Shown: positions 14,621-23,041, counted from the stretch's first letter. The stretch is DNA of 34,620 bases from an uncultured Cetobacterium sp. (GCA_900766645.1 CAAFWD010000192.1:1-34620), one strand, 5' to 3'. Notes: generated from the letters alone by a model not told the origin. Numbers and translations: made by a program.

Positions 14621-16776
14621 AATCTTTAAAAATAGCATTTACTAAAGATACTGAAAAATATTTTTCTACAAAAAGAGATATTGTGTTAGCTGATTCAACT
14701 GATTATACAGATGTAGCAGCAGCAGTGTTAATGGACTCTGATATAGAATTAATATACAAAATAGCTGATACAAAATTTCAGATACCAGTATTTGTGGTTA
14801 CAGAGGACAGTAAAAAATTAGACTCTAAATTAATTCAGAAAGTGTCTCATGTTATTGATTTAAATGAATTTGATAGAGAAAAAAATAATAATGAGATTGA
14901 AAGAGTAGCATCGCTTTATGAGGATAGAGTTTTACCTCCATTCTTTAAAGTTTTAAATGAGTATGCTCAAAGAGGAAATTTACAGTTTGATTGTCCAGGA
15001 CATCAAGGGGGGCAATATTTCCGTAAACATCCAGCAGGAAGATATTTATATGAATATTTTGGAGAAAACCTTTTTAGATCAGATATTTGTAATGCTGACG
15101 TTGAATTAGGAGATTTATTAATACATGAGGGTCCAGCAATGGATGCAGAGAAACATGCTGCACAAGTATATAATGCTGATAAAACTTATTTTGTAATGAA
15201 TGGAACAAGTACTTCAAACTCAGTTGCAATAAGAGCAGCAGTTACTCAAGGGGACTTAGTATTATTTGATAGAAACAACCACAAATCAGTTTATAACGCA
15301 GCTCTAGTTTCAGCTGGAGGAAAGGCAGTTTATCTAGAAACAGCTCGTAATCCATTTGGATTTATAGGTGGAATTGATTCTCACTGTTTTGATGAAGCTT
15401 ATTTAAGAGAGGAAGCTGCAAAAGTAGATCCAGAAAAAGCTAAACAAGAAAGACCATTTAGATTAGCTGTAATTCAATTGGGAACTTACGATGGAACAAT
15501 CTATAATGCAAGACAAGTTGTTGATAAAATAGGGCACCTATGTGACTATATATTATTTGACTCAGCTTGGGTTGGATATGAGCAATTCATTCCAATGATG
15601 AGAGACTGTTCACCATTACTTTTAGATTTAAAAGAAACAGACCCAGGAATTTTAGTAACTCAGTCTGTACATAAGCAGCAAGCTGGATTCTCACAAACAT
15701 CTCAAATCCATAAAAAAGATGGTCATTTAAAAGGACAAAAACGTTATATAGACCACAAACGTTTTAATAACTCTTATATGTTATATGCTTCAACAAGTCC
15801 ATTCTATCCATTATTTGCTGCATTAGATGTAAATGCTAGAATGCAAGATGGAGAGGCAGGAAGAAGATTATGGGCTGACTGTATAAAAGTAGGTATTGAA
15901 GCAAGAAAAGATGTTTTAAATAATTGTAAAATGTTAAAACCATTTATTCCGCCAGTTGTTAATGGTAAAAAATGGCAAGAATATAGTACAGAAGAGATTG
16001 CTAATAATATTGAATTCTTTAAATTTCACCCAGGAGAAAAATGGCATTCATTTGAAGGATATGCAGAAAATCAATATTTTGTTGACCCTAATAAATTTAT
16101 GTTAACAACTCCAGGAATCAATGCTGAAACAGGAGAATATGAAGGATTTGGAATTCCAGCTACAATTTTAGCAAACTATTTAAGAGAAAATGGAATAATT
16201 CCTGAAAAAAATGACCTAAACTCAATTTTATTCCTTTTAACTCCAGCAGAAACAACAACAAAAATGAAGGAGTTAGTAGCTCACTTTATTAAATTTGAGC
16301 AGTTAGTAGAAAAAGATGCTCCATTAAGTGAAGTTCTTCCAAGATTATACAAAAGAAATGAAAATCGTTATAGAGGATATACAATTAAAATGCTTTGTCA
16401 AGAAATGCACGATTTCTATAAAACTAATAATGCAAAAACATACCAAAAAAATCTATTCAGAGCATCACACTTCCCAGAAGTGGCTATGAATCCAAATGAA
16501 GCAAATATGGAATTTGTTAGAAATAATGCTAAATTAGTTCCATTAACTGATATTGTAGGAGAAGTTGCACTAGAAGGAGCTCTTCCATATCCACCAGGTG
16601 TATTCTGTGTAGTTCCAGGAGAAAAATGGAATGAAACAGCACAAAAATATTTCCTAACTTTACAAGAGGGAATTAATAACTTCCCTGGATTCTCACCAGA
16701 AATTCAAGGAGTTTACTTGGAAGAGGAAGATGGAAAAGTAAGAGCATATGGATATGTTCTAGACAAAAACAACTAA
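14617..16776 (+). CDS. speF: Ornithine decarboxylase (inducible SpeF type)
   Basis: PLP enzyme of fold type I that decarboxylates ornithine to putrescine and consumes a proton, giving acid resistance and polyamines. 719 aa, normal for bacterial ODC (about 710-730). Domains are an N-terminal wing (1-105), the PLP domain with FDCPGHQGGQYF (123-134), MNGTSTSN (194-201), FDSAWVGYEQF (314-324), and the PLP lysine K353 in TQSVHKQQAGFSQTSQIHKK, then a C-terminal domain. The lysine motif is that of ornithine rather than lysine or arginine decarboxylases. AGGAGG precedes the ATG. potE follows after 25 bases, the same operon order as in E. coli and Salmonella. Confidence 0.95.
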   Translation: MKSLKIAFTKDTEKYFSTKRDIVLADSTDYTDVAAAVLMDSDIELIYKIADTKFQIPVFVVTEDSKKLDSKLIQKVSHVIDLNEFDREKNNNEIERVASLYEDRVLPPFFKVLNEYAQRGNLQFDCPGHQGGQYFRKHPAGRYLYEYFGENLFRSDICNADVELGDLLIHEGPAMDAEKHAAQVYNADKTYFVMNGTSTSNSVAIRAAVTQGDLVLFDRNNHKSVYNAALVSAGGKAVYLETARNPFGFIGGIDSHCFDEAYLREEAAKVDPEKAKQERPFRLAVIQLGTYDGTIYNARQVVDKIGHLCDYILFDSAWVGYEQFIPMMRDCSPLLLDLKETDPGILVTQSVHKQQAGFSQTSQIHKKDGHLKGQKRYIDHKRFNNSYMLYASTSPFYPLFAALDVNARMQDGEAGRRLWADCIKVGIEARKDVLNNCKMLKPFIPPVVNGKKWQEYSTEEIANNIEFFKFHPGEKWHSFEGYAENQYFVDPNKFMLTTPGINAETGEYEGFGIPATILANYLRENGIIPEKNDLNSILFLLTPAETTTKMKELVAHFIKFEQLVEKDAPLSEVLPRLYKRNENRYRGYTIKMLCQEMHDFYKTNNAKTYQKNLFRASHFPEVAMNPNEANMEFVRNNAKLVPLTDIVGEVALEGALPYPPGVFCVVPGEKWNETAQKYFLTLQEGINNFPGFSPEIQGVYLEEEDGKVRAYGYVLDKNN

Positions 16777-16801
16777 TTCAACAAAAGAGGGGATTTTAAT
16801 T

Positions 16802-18112
16802 ATGGAAAATCAAAAGAGTAAAATGAGTGTTTTACAACTGACGATTATAACAGCAATAAACATGATGGGATCAGGGATTATAATGCTTCCAACAAAATTA
16901 GCTCAAGTAGGAACGATGTCAATTCTTTCATGGGTAGTAACAGTTTTTGGAGCGATGACATTAGCTTATAGTTTTGCACAATGTGGAATGTTTAGTAGAA
17001 AAGAAGGTGGAATGGGAGGATACGCTGAGTATTCTTTTGGGAAATCTGGAAGTTTTATGGCAAACTACGCATATGGAGTATCACTGCTAATAGCTAACGG
17101 GGCTATTGCAATTTCAGCAGTGGGTTATGCAAGTGTACTTTTAGGAGCGAACCTTTCTCCTTTAGCAGTTGCTTTGTGGACTATTGGGACTTTATGGTTA
17201 GCAACAGTTATGAACTTTGGAGGAGCTAGAATTACAGGTAGATTAAGTTCTTTCACTGTATGGGGAGTTATTTTACCAGTTTTAGCAATAAGTATTTTTG
17301 GATGGCATTGGTTTAGTGGAAAAATGTATATAGATTCTTGGAATCCAAACCATATGTCTTTCTTTGATGGTATTAGCCACTCAATTTCAATAACTTTATG
17401 GGCTTTCTTAGGACTTGAGTCAGCTTCAGCAAATATGGATGCAGTTGAAAATCCTAAAAGAAATGTACCGATTGCTTGTATAGGTGGAACAGTTGGAGCA
17501 GCTATAATATATATTGTTTCTACAAATGTTATGGCAGGAATAGTTCCAAATATAGATCTATTAAATTCTAACGCACCATTTGGATTAGCATTTTCAATGA
17601 TGTTTAACCCAACAATTGGTAAAATAGTTATGGGGTTAATGATAATATCTTGTTTTGGTTCTTTACTTGGATGGCAGTTTACAATTGCTCAAGTATTTAA
17701 AGGATCAGCAATAGAAGGATATTTCCCAAAAGTATTTAGCAAAGTTGTAGGAAATAATGTACCATTATATGGAATGGTTATTATAACTATTATTCAAAGT
17801 GGATTAGCACTTATGACTATTAGTCCAACACTGTCAAAACAGTTTGATACTTTAGTAAATCTTGCAGTTGTAACAAATATTATTCCATATTTATTATCAA
17901 TGGCAGCAGTAAATGTTATGCAGAAACAGGAACATGTTCCAGATAAAAAAGCTTTTATTACAGATATAATAGCTATGTTGGCTTCAATTTATAGCTTATA
18001 TGCTCTTTATACAGCTGGATTTGAAGCAATGATGTATGGTTCAATTGTAACATTTGCAGGTTGGACATTGTATGGATTAGTTTCTTATAAGTATGATTTA
18101 AAAGAGGCATAA
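16802..18112 (+). CDS. potE: Putrescine-ornithine antiporter
   Basis: Inner-membrane APC-family exchanger that brings in ornithine and expels putrescine, completing the SpeF proton-consuming cycle. 436 aa with about 12 TM segments. From memory of the E. coli sequence, resemblance to PotE is strong: MMGSGIIMLPTKLA (TM1, substrate-binding GSG), CGMFSRKEGGMGGYAEY, GKSGSFMANYAYGVSLLIAN, LWAFLGLESASAN (TM6 region) and GSLLGWQFTIAQVFK. Co-transcribed with speF and closed by a strong terminator. Lysine/cadaverine antiporter CadB is less likely given these motifs and the SpeF partner. Confidence 0.95.
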   Translation: MENQKSKMSVLQLTIITAINMMGSGIIMLPTKLAQVGTMSILSWVVTVFGAMTLAYSFAQCGMFSRKEGGMGGYAEYSFGKSGSFMANYAYGVSLLIANGAIAISAVGYASVLLGANLSPLAVALWTIGTLWLATVMNFGGARITGRLSSFTVWGVILPVLAISIFGWHWFSGKMYIDSWNPNHMSFFDGISHSISITLWAFLGLESASANMDAVENPKRNVPIACIGGTVGAAIIYIVSTNVMAGIVPNIDLLNSNAPFGLAFSMMFNPTIGKIVMGLMIISCFGSLLGWQFTIAQVFKGSAIEGYFPKVFSKVVGNNVPLYGMVIITIIQSGLALMTISPTLSKQFDTLVNLAVVTNIIPYLLSMAAVNVMQKQEHVPDKKAFITDIIAMLASIYSLYALYTAGFEAMMYGSIVTFAGWTLYGLVSYKYDLKEA

Positions 18113-18114
18113 AT

Positions 18115-18144
18115 AAAAAGCTCTAGAAAGATCTAGAGCTTTTT
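18115..18144 (+). terminator. speF-potE terminator
   Basis: A 13-bp perfect stem (18115-18127 with 18132-18144, core AGCTCTAGA) with a 4-nt loop AAGA and a run of T. Confidence 0.9.
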
Positions 18145-18231
18145 TTATTTTGTTAAAAGGTTGAAATATTGTGACTATAGGAGTATTATGAATATATAAT
18201 AGAACTTAAATTTATAAATGGGGAGTATTTT

Positions 18232-18693
18232 GTGAGAAAAATTATATTATTAATTTATTTTATAATCAGTTTTACATTCAGTTTTTCATCAGTGAAAAAT
18301 AAAATTTTAGGAAAGTTTCAAGAAAATAAAAATATTTTAAAAGTTTCTATATTAAATAATGAAGAAAATCTTTTTAAAATAGATTACTCTTTTTATGAAA
18401 AACCACTTTTGTATGTAGATGGAAAAAATGAGGAGAAATATGGAAAAATTATTTTTGTGGGAAGATTATTAGAAGTTTATGAACCTAATAAAAATAGTAG
18501 AAAATCCAAAAAAGTAGTTTTACCAGATTTTAGGTACACATTTGTAGTTGATAAAATTATTTCTTTCAATGACCATCCAAATGTTTATACGAAAGTAAAG
18601 GATAAAGTTTATATCTCTTATTATGAGTCTTCTGATAAAATATCCTTATCTGCAGGTTTTTATAATCCAGATTTAAGAAGAGTGGTGAAATAA
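18232..18693 (+). CDS. Small exported protein of unknown function
   Basis: No family recognised. 153 aa. GTG start at 18232 with GGGGAG seven bases upstream. Residues 1-19 form a hydrophobic signal peptide (after MRKI, rich in I/L/F) with probable cleavage before SVKNK. The mature part is lysine-rich with many beta-prone segments (KIIFVGRLLEVYE, RYTFVVDKIISF), compatible with a small beta-barrel or OB-like periplasmic protein. It has no cysteine. The next gene begins three bases after its stop, so the two form a unit. Confidence 0.55.
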   Translation: MRKIILLIYFIISFTFSFSSVKNKILGKFQENKNILKVSILNNEENLFKIDYSFYEKPLLYVDGKNEEKYGKIIFVGRLLEVYEPNKNSRKSKKVVLPDFRYTFVVDKIISFNDHPNVYTKVKDKVYISYYESSDKISLSAGFYNPDLRRVVK

Positions 18694-18696
18694 AAA

Positions 18697-19392
18697 ATGA
18701 AAAAAATAATTTTGATATTTACTTTAATTATAAATATGGCTTTTGGAAAAGATATTTTAAGAAGAGTTACAAAATTTGAATATGATCAAAATAATAATTT
18801 AATAAAAACTCAAGAATTTAATAAAAATAAGGAAAAAATAGTTGAAATAAATTATTTTTATAATGAAAAAAATCAAATTAAAAAATATTCTGGAACTGGA
18901 ACTCCAATAAATTTTGAATATAATGAAAAAAATAGAATAAAAAGTATTAAAAATTATTTTGGAACATATAAATTTTATTATAAAAATAGAGAAATAGAAT
19001 TTTATGATTTAATTAATAGTTATTCTGAAGCTGGAAGATATTATATTTTTTCTAGAGAGGACAAAGAAAAAACTATTTTAAAAATTTCAGAGAGGGGATT
19101 TTTAAAATCTATAATAAATAAAGATGGTGACATAAAACTTATAAAACCAACGTATGAAACTTTTGGGTATTCTAATCAAAGTACTGAGATTAAAAAAAAT
19201 GAAAAAGGTGAAGTTATTGAAAAAATTTGGGGAGATAAAAAAGATACTGAATATCATGTAAAATATTTTAAATATGACTCCAAGGGAAATTTAATAGAAG
19301 TTAAAGCTGTAAATAAAGTAAAAGTTATTTCTTCATTTGTTAATGGAATAATGTATATCTTTAGTATAATGATTAACGGTTATAGCATTTAA
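18697..19392 (+). CDS. Exported protein with YD/RHS-like repeats
   Basis: 231 aa. The first 17 residues are a signal peptide (ending MAFGK). The body has repeats resembling YD/RHS motifs: FEYDQNNNLIKTQ (about 25-37), FYNEKNQIKKY, FEYNEKNRIKSI and, near the C-terminus, FKYDSKGNLIEVKAV. The last 25 residues are hydrophobic (SSFVNGIMYIFSIMINGYSI), an odd end that could be a membrane anchor or reflect a frameshift in an ancestral longer protein. Translationally coupled to the preceding gene: three-base gap and no separate Shine-Dalgarno. Function unknown; probably periplasmic or surface. Confidence 0.55.
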   Translation: MKKIILIFTLIINMAFGKDILRRVTKFEYDQNNNLIKTQEFNKNKEKIVEINYFYNEKNQIKKYSGTGTPINFEYNEKNRIKSIKNYFGTYKFYYKNREIEFYDLINSYSEAGRYYIFSREDKEKTILKISERGFLKSIINKDGDIKLIKPTYETFGYSNQSTEIKKNEKGEVIEKIWGDKKDTEYHVKYFKYDSKGNLIEVKAVNKVKVISSFVNGIMYIFSIMINGYSI

Positions 19393-19430
19393 AAAGGAGA
19401 GGGTCTATTTATGGATCCTTTTCTATTTTT
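19392..19430 (+). terminator. Probable terminator after the YD-repeat gene
   Basis: AAAAGGA (19392-19398) pairs with TCCTTTT (19416-19422) across a 17-base loop, followed by CTATTTTTG. A weak to moderate signal. Confidence 0.4.
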
Positions 19431-19466
19431 GTAAAATATGTTATTATGTTGAGATGGAGGATGACT

Positions 19467-20009
19467 ATGGAAAGTATATTAAGCAATGAATTAGAAACTC
19501 TAGAGATTAAAAAAATAGAAGCCGAAAAAGCTATAAAATATTATGTGGCTGGGGCAACAGCAACAGGAGCTATTCCAATTCCTGTGGCGGACGCTACTAT
19601 TTTAATGGCAGGACAGATAAAAATGATTTTACATATACTAAAAATTTACGGAATTAAAGAGACTATGACAAAAGAGACTTTATACTCACTATTTTTACAA
19701 AGAATAGTTACACAGGGAGGAAAGTATTTGTCAAAATATTTAGCTAGAAAATTAACTTTTGTAGCTGGAGCAGCAATAAATGCTTCAGTGGCTGGGGCAG
19801 TAACTTATACTTTGGGAAAAGGAATTTCAGAAGCAGCTTATACTATTCGTAAAAAAACTTTACTTGGAGATAAAGATATTGAAAAATTTGAAAATATAAA
19901 AAAAATTATAGATAATGTGATTGAGAAATCTTTTGTATCTTTTGGAGATTTAGGTGAGGTTATACTAGAGAAAGTCGTGCTTAAAAAGAAAAAGATAAAG
20001 GTTAGATAG
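19467..20009 (+). CDS. DUF697-type membrane protein
   Basis: 180 aa. GGAGG (19456-19460) sits directly against ATG 19461, so ATG 19467 is the better start; an in-frame ATG at 19446 is too far upstream. The core around 25-55 (YYVAGATATGAIPIPVADATILMAGQIKMI) and the second helical pair around 90-115 (LTFVAGAAINASVAGAVTYTLG) match the DUF697 / YcjF C-terminal domain, which sits in or at membranes and is often fused or next to small GTPases. No GTPase is adjacent here. The tail is highly basic (VVLKKKKIKVR). The next gene starts nine bases on, so they are probably partners. Function unknown. Confidence 0.65.
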   Translation: MESILSNELETLEIKKIEAEKAIKYYVAGATATGAIPIPVADATILMAGQIKMILHILKIYGIKETMTKETLYSLFLQRIVTQGGKYLSKYLARKLTFVAGAAINASVAGAVTYTLGKGISEAAYTIRKKTLLGDKDIEKFENIKKIIDNVIEKSFVSFGDLGEVILEKVVLKKKKIKVR

Positions 20010-20018
20010 GAGAGAAAC

Positions 20019-20684
20019 ATGTGGATTTTTATTTTAGGTGTTCTTACAGGATTATTAATATCGTTAATTTTGATTTTATTGCATAGTTATGCACTTAAAA
20101 AAAGTGATGAAGAGATGATAAAAAGAATGAGTGTTAATTTAGATGAGATAGATGAAGATGTTAGAGATATTATTTATGAAGCTAAAAAAAAGGTTTTAAG
20201 GCTTGATAATATAGGATTTTTAAAAAATTATAATAATTTAAAGACGACATCTTTAGATATGGCTATTAAAATTTCAAAGCAGTATAATCCAAACTCTGAA
20301 AGACCAGAATTGGAGTTGACCCTAATAGAGATATTAGAAATTAACAAAAAGATTTCTAACTATTTAATAGAGCAGTTAAATAAAAGTTATTTCAAACCTT
20401 TGAGAAATATTACAGTGGCTCAAATATTAAAATTAGTGGAAAATAAGCATAGTTTAATAAAAGCGGGCAATAAAATGAATAAATTTTTAGAATGGAAAAA
20501 ATATATTGAAATGTGTATAGACCCACTTACAAGAACTGTAAAAACAGCAGCAATAACAATTTCCTTAGAGGGATTATATAAAAGTTTAGGAAATATTGGG
20601 ATTGAAAAACTTGGAAAAGAGTTAAATATTGTTTACAGCAGAGAATATTATGATAAAAAAATAAAAAATACTGAAAAAGTGTGA
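20019..20684 (+). CDS. Membrane-anchored protein of unknown function, partner of DUF697 gene
   Basis: 221 aa, no family recognised. Residues 2-26 form one N-terminal TM helix (FILGVLTGLLISLILILLHS), with the remainder predicted cytosolic and largely alpha-helical with acidic patches (NLDEIDEDVRDIIYEAKKKVL). A conserved-looking hydrophobic helix occurs near 185-205 (TAAITISLEGLYKSLGNIGI). Shine-Dalgarno AGGAGAG precedes the ATG, and the gene follows the DUF697 gene by nine bases. The two would form a two-gene membrane module. The extended -10 of the next promoter overlaps its stop codon. Confidence 0.5.
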   Translation: MWIFILGVLTGLLISLILILLHSYALKKSDEEMIKRMSVNLDEIDEDVRDIIYEAKKKVLRLDNIGFLKNYNNLKTTSLDMAIKISKQYNPNSERPELELTLIEILEINKKISNYLIEQLNKSYFKPLRNITVAQILKLVENKHSLIKAGNKMNKFLEWKKYIEMCIDPLTRTVKTAAITISLEGLYKSLGNIGIEKLGKELNIVYSREYYDKKIKNTEKV

Positions 20685-20783
20685 TATAATAATTAAGACA
20701 AGATATATCCTTTGACTTGTTTTGGTGTCGGTAGGATGAGGTCAGGGGGAATACCTTATATTTTATAAAAGGAAGGGATTAGT
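20682..20783 (+). promoter_or_regulatory. Extended -10 promoter and structured 5' leader of the DUF4402 gene
   Basis: TGATATAAT (20682-20690) is an extended -10. The leader of about 85 nt is richer in G than its surroundings and can fold. UCCUU-UGAC (20708-20716) pairs with GUCA-G-GGGGA (20741-20750) through nine pairs with one bulge, enclosing a 24-nt G/U-rich loop. A second hairpin (20756-20760 with 20764-20768), extendable by CC/GG, ends at the Shine-Dalgarno AAGGAAGGG and could mask it. It matches no riboswitch class I know. Candidate cis-regulatory RNA. Confidence 0.4.
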
Positions 20784-21290
20784 ATGAAAAAATTGTGGTG
20801 CCTTGTAGGGATTTTAGCAATGGGAACAGTTTTATTTGCTGAGGGAGGAACGCCAGCAGGAAATGCAGAAAAAAAAGCAACAATGGATGTAAAAGCAGAG
20901 GTAATAAAGCCATTAACTGTAAAATCAAATGGAGATATTAACTTTGGTGGAAATATAATTAAGGGAACTTATGTAGTTGGAAATTCGTCGTTTGCTATTG
21001 AAGGAGAGAAAAGTTCTCAAATATTGATATCTTTTGATGGAGCAGAATTAGGAGAGAATGGAAACTATAAAGTAAAATTAAATTCTGAAGAAACTCCAGA
21101 TGTTTTACTAAGTTATTTTAATGCAACAGCAAATACAGATTCAGCAAATAATCAGTATATAGATAGAAATCCAATTGTAACATTAGGAAACGATGGGAAA
21201 GCTAATATAAATATAGCAGCTTCAATGACTGCAAATGGAGCTCCTGGAAATTATATAGGAACTTTTAAGTTAAAAGCTTTATATCAATAA
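20784..21290 (+). CDS. Secreted DUF4402-type protein
   Basis: 168 aa. The signal peptide is residues 1-19 (cleavage after LFA|EGG). The mature part fits the DUF4402 pattern: MDVKAEVIKPLTV (35-47), a short INFGGNIIKGTYVVG segment, then alternating beta strands (SQILISFDGAELGENGNYKVKL) and a C-terminal GAPGNYIGTFKLKALYQ. DUF4402 proteins are small beta-sandwich envelope proteins of unproven function, sometimes pilin-like. It contains no cysteine in the mature part. Single-gene unit behind a structured leader, ending at a terminator shared with the convergent DUF1847 gene. Confidence 0.7.
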   Translation: MKKLWCLVGILAMGTVLFAEGGTPAGNAEKKATMDVKAEVIKPLTVKSNGDINFGGNIIKGTYVVGNSSFAIEGEKSSQILISFDGAELGENGNYKVKLNSEETPDVLLSYFNATANTDSANNQYIDRNPIVTLGNDGKANINIAASMTANGAPGNYIGTFKLKALYQ

Positions 21291-21311
21291 AATAAACAAA
21301 TATAAAAAAAT

Positions 21312-21356
21312 AAACAGCACTTTTAAATTTGGAAAATCCAATTTAAGGTGCTGTTT
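21312..21356. terminator. Bidirectional intrinsic terminator
   Basis: A long stem of about 20 bp (AAACAGCAC... with ...GTGCTGTTT, two G-U pairs) with T runs on both strands, between the convergent DUF4402 and DUF1847 genes. Confidence 0.85.
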
Positions 21357-21362
21357 TTGTAT

Positions 21363-21983
21363 TTATTTTAAAAGTTTACTGTAATAGCTTGTTGAAGTGT
21401 AAAGAGGTGCTAATGGATTATGAGCTGTAACTCTATCTTTAGCAGCAAGAACAGTAACAGGAGCATTTGAGTATTTTATAAATAAAGAATCATGCCCCAC
21501 ACAAAGACCTAATATTATATTTAAATCAGTTTTACTTTCGTTAAAAAGCTCAGCTTGAGCAATAGGATTACAAATCATTTCATTTGTATTTGGTCTAACC
21601 TTCTCACAATCGCTAATTCCAATAAACTCTTTAGGAATTGCACCATTTTTACATATAATAGATGAAGGTTGAAACCCATTAGCTCTTAAGATTTTAGTAA
21701 AAATTTCAGCTTCTTTTTTTAACCCCGTACAAAAAGCTATTCCAAGATTTTTAAATTTATTTTTTCTAGCAAAATCCATAATCTCTTCTATTCTTGTTTT
21801 TTTACAATACCCCTCACTTTCAACAAGAGCAGAATTACGAGCCATTTTAAAATTACTTTCAATTAGATATTCATTTTTAACTTTTTCTTGAATCTCTTCG
21901 TTGTTACATGGACAATTTGAAGGTGTATTTTCTAAATCTCCACTTTTGCATGTAACTGAAGTACAACTAGCACAACTATACAT
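21363..21983 (-). CDS. DUF1847 family protein (Cys-rich, probably metal-binding)
   Basis: 206 aa, normal family length. The N-terminus has a Cys cluster, CASCTSVTC (C4, C7, C12) followed by CPC (24-26), suggesting a zinc or iron-sulfur site. Family landmarks follow: RIEEIMDFARKNKFKNLGIAFCTGL, CNPIAQAELFN, and GLCVGHDSLFIKYSNAPVT with VLAAKDRVTAHNPLAPLY at the C-terminus. Function is not established. Shine-Dalgarno GGGGGG lies upstream. It is divergent from the nitroreductase-HxlR-OYE operon, sharing the operator region 22055-22087, so it probably responds to the same reactive-compound signal. Confidence 0.85.
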   Translation of the reverse strand: MYSCASCTSVTCKSGDLENTPSNCPCNNEEIQEKVKNEYLIESNFKMARNSALVESEGYCKKTRIEEIMDFARKNKFKNLGIAFCTGLKKEAEIFTKILRANGFQPSSIICKNGAIPKEFIGISDCEKVRPNTNEMICNPIAQAELFNESKTDLNIILGLCVGHDSLFIKYSNAPVTVLAAKDRVTAHNPLAPLYTSTSYYSKLLK

Positions 21984-22054
21984 TGTTAACCCCCCCAGAT
22001 TAAGTTATTATTAAAATATTATTTTAATAATACCACTTTAAAAGCCAAGAATCT

Positions 22055-22087
22055 AGTAAAATCTTACTTTTAGGTAACTATACTTAC
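22055..22087. promoter_or_regulatory. Tandem HxlR-type operators between divergent units
   Basis: AGTAA-AATC-TTACT (22055-22068) and GTAA-CTATAC-TTAC (22074-22087) are two inverted repeats centred 19 bp apart. GTAA/TTAC half-sites are typical of HxlR-family regulators (QorR/YodB type), and such a gene is in the adjacent operon. Confidence 0.6.
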
Positions 22088-22101
22088 TAAAAAGTGTCTA
22101 C

Positions 22102-22129
22102 TTGTAAAAAAGAAATAAAGCTATATAAT
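22102..22129 (+). promoter_or_regulatory. Promoter of nitroreductase-hxlR-OYE operon
   Basis: TTGTAA (22102-22107), a 16-base spacer, then TATAAT (22124-22129), immediately downstream of the tandem operators. Confidence 0.55.
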
Positions 22130-22165
22130 GAAAAAATAATATAAAAATAAAAAGGGGATGATTGT

Positions 22166-22675
22166 ATGGATTCAATATTTTTAAGAAGATCAGTTAGGGA
22201 GTTTGTAGATAAAGAGGTTGAGTGTTCAAAATTAGAAAATATTTTAAGAGCTGGAATGCAGGCTCCGAGTGCTTGGAATTTTCAACCGTGGGAATTTTTA
22301 CTAATTGAAAATCAAAATATTAAAGATGCAATTTCTGAAATAAGTCCCTATGCTCATCCAATAAAAAATTGTGGAGCAGCAATTTTAGTGATGTGTAACT
22401 TAGATAGAGTGAAAAAGGATTCTCAGTGGTGGGAACAAGATCTTAGTGCAGCAACTCAAAATATGTTGCTTCAAACAGTTGAGGAAGGGTTAGCTGGAGT
22501 ATGGATAGGAATGTATCCTGAAAAAGAAAGAGTGGAAAATTTAAAAAAATATTTTAAATTACCAGATAATATTATTCCATTTTCTATAATTGCTATAGGA
22601 TATTCAGATAAAAAGAATGAGTTTATTGATAAATTCAATAGTGAAAAAGTTTATTTTGAAGAGTATAACAACTAA
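22166..22675 (+). CDS. Nitroreductase-family FMN oxidoreductase
   Basis: 169 aa FMN-binding flavoprotein that reduces nitro- or quinone-like compounds with NAD(P)H. Motifs: RRSVREFVDKEV (8-19) with the phosphate-contacting arginines, AGMQAPSAWNFQPWEFLLI (30-48), ENKN-type loop, and GLAGVWIGMYP (about 111-121) followed by IPFSIIAIGYSDKK, the usual C-terminal FMN-site strand. Short single-domain type. First gene of an operon with the HxlR regulator (22 bases on) and an old yellow enzyme: a typical detoxification set for electrophiles, quinones or nitro compounds. Shine-Dalgarno AAAGGGG. Confidence 0.88.
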   Translation: MDSIFLRRSVREFVDKEVECSKLENILRAGMQAPSAWNFQPWEFLLIENQNIKDAISEISPYAHPIKNCGAAILVMCNLDRVKKDSQWWEQDLSAATQNMLLQTVEEGLAGVWIGMYPEKERVENLKKYFKLPDNIIPFSIIAIGYSDKKNEFIDKFNSEKVYFEEYNN

Positions 22676-22697
22676 TAAATTTAAAGGAGCAAAGACT

Positions 22698-23030
22698 ATG
22701 GTTAAATATAAAGATAAGGATTATGTATGCCTTTTAGATTTAGGGTTAGAGTTTATAAAAGGAAAATGGAAATGTATAATTTTATGCCATTTAAAAAATA
22801 AATCGGTAAGATTTTTAGAATTACAAAGAATAACAAAGGGAATCACACAAAAAGTTTTAACAGAGCAGTTAAAATCCTTAGAAGCTGATGGAATAGTAGA
22901 AAGAGTATCTTATCCAGAGATTCCTCCAAGAGTAGAGTATCAACTTACTGAAAAGGGAAGAGATTTAATTCCAGCTTTAGATGCCATTGAAAAATGGGCG
23001 GAAAAATATTATGCAAATGAAAAATTCTAA
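22698..23030 (+). CDS. HxlR-family winged-helix regulator
   Basis: 110 aa from ATG 22698, which has AAGGAG at 22684-22689. An in-frame ATG at 22617 overlaps the nitroreductase gene and lacks a ribosome-binding site. HxlR core: a central LKNKSVRFLELQRITKGITQKVLTEQLKSLEADGIVERV (recognition helix ITQKVLTEQL), then PPRVEYQLTEKGRDL, the family wing motif. Cysteines at 11, 26 and 30 include one in the N-terminal position used for redox sensing in YodB, CatR and HypR. It likely autorepresses its operon and the DUF1847 gene through the tandem operators, relieved by thiol-reactive or quinone-like compounds (inference). Confidence 0.88.
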   Translation: MVKYKDKDYVCLLDLGLEFIKGKWKCIILCHLKNKSVRFLELQRITKGITQKVLTEQLKSLEADGIVERVSYPEIPPRVEYQLTEKGRDLIPALDAIEKWAEKYYANEKF

Positions 23031-23041
23031 AGGAGAGATGT

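Noticed and set aside
22617..22697. hxlR starting at 22617
   Set aside because: It would overlap the nitroreductase gene by 59 bases, without a Shine-Dalgarno; HxlR homology begins after 22698.
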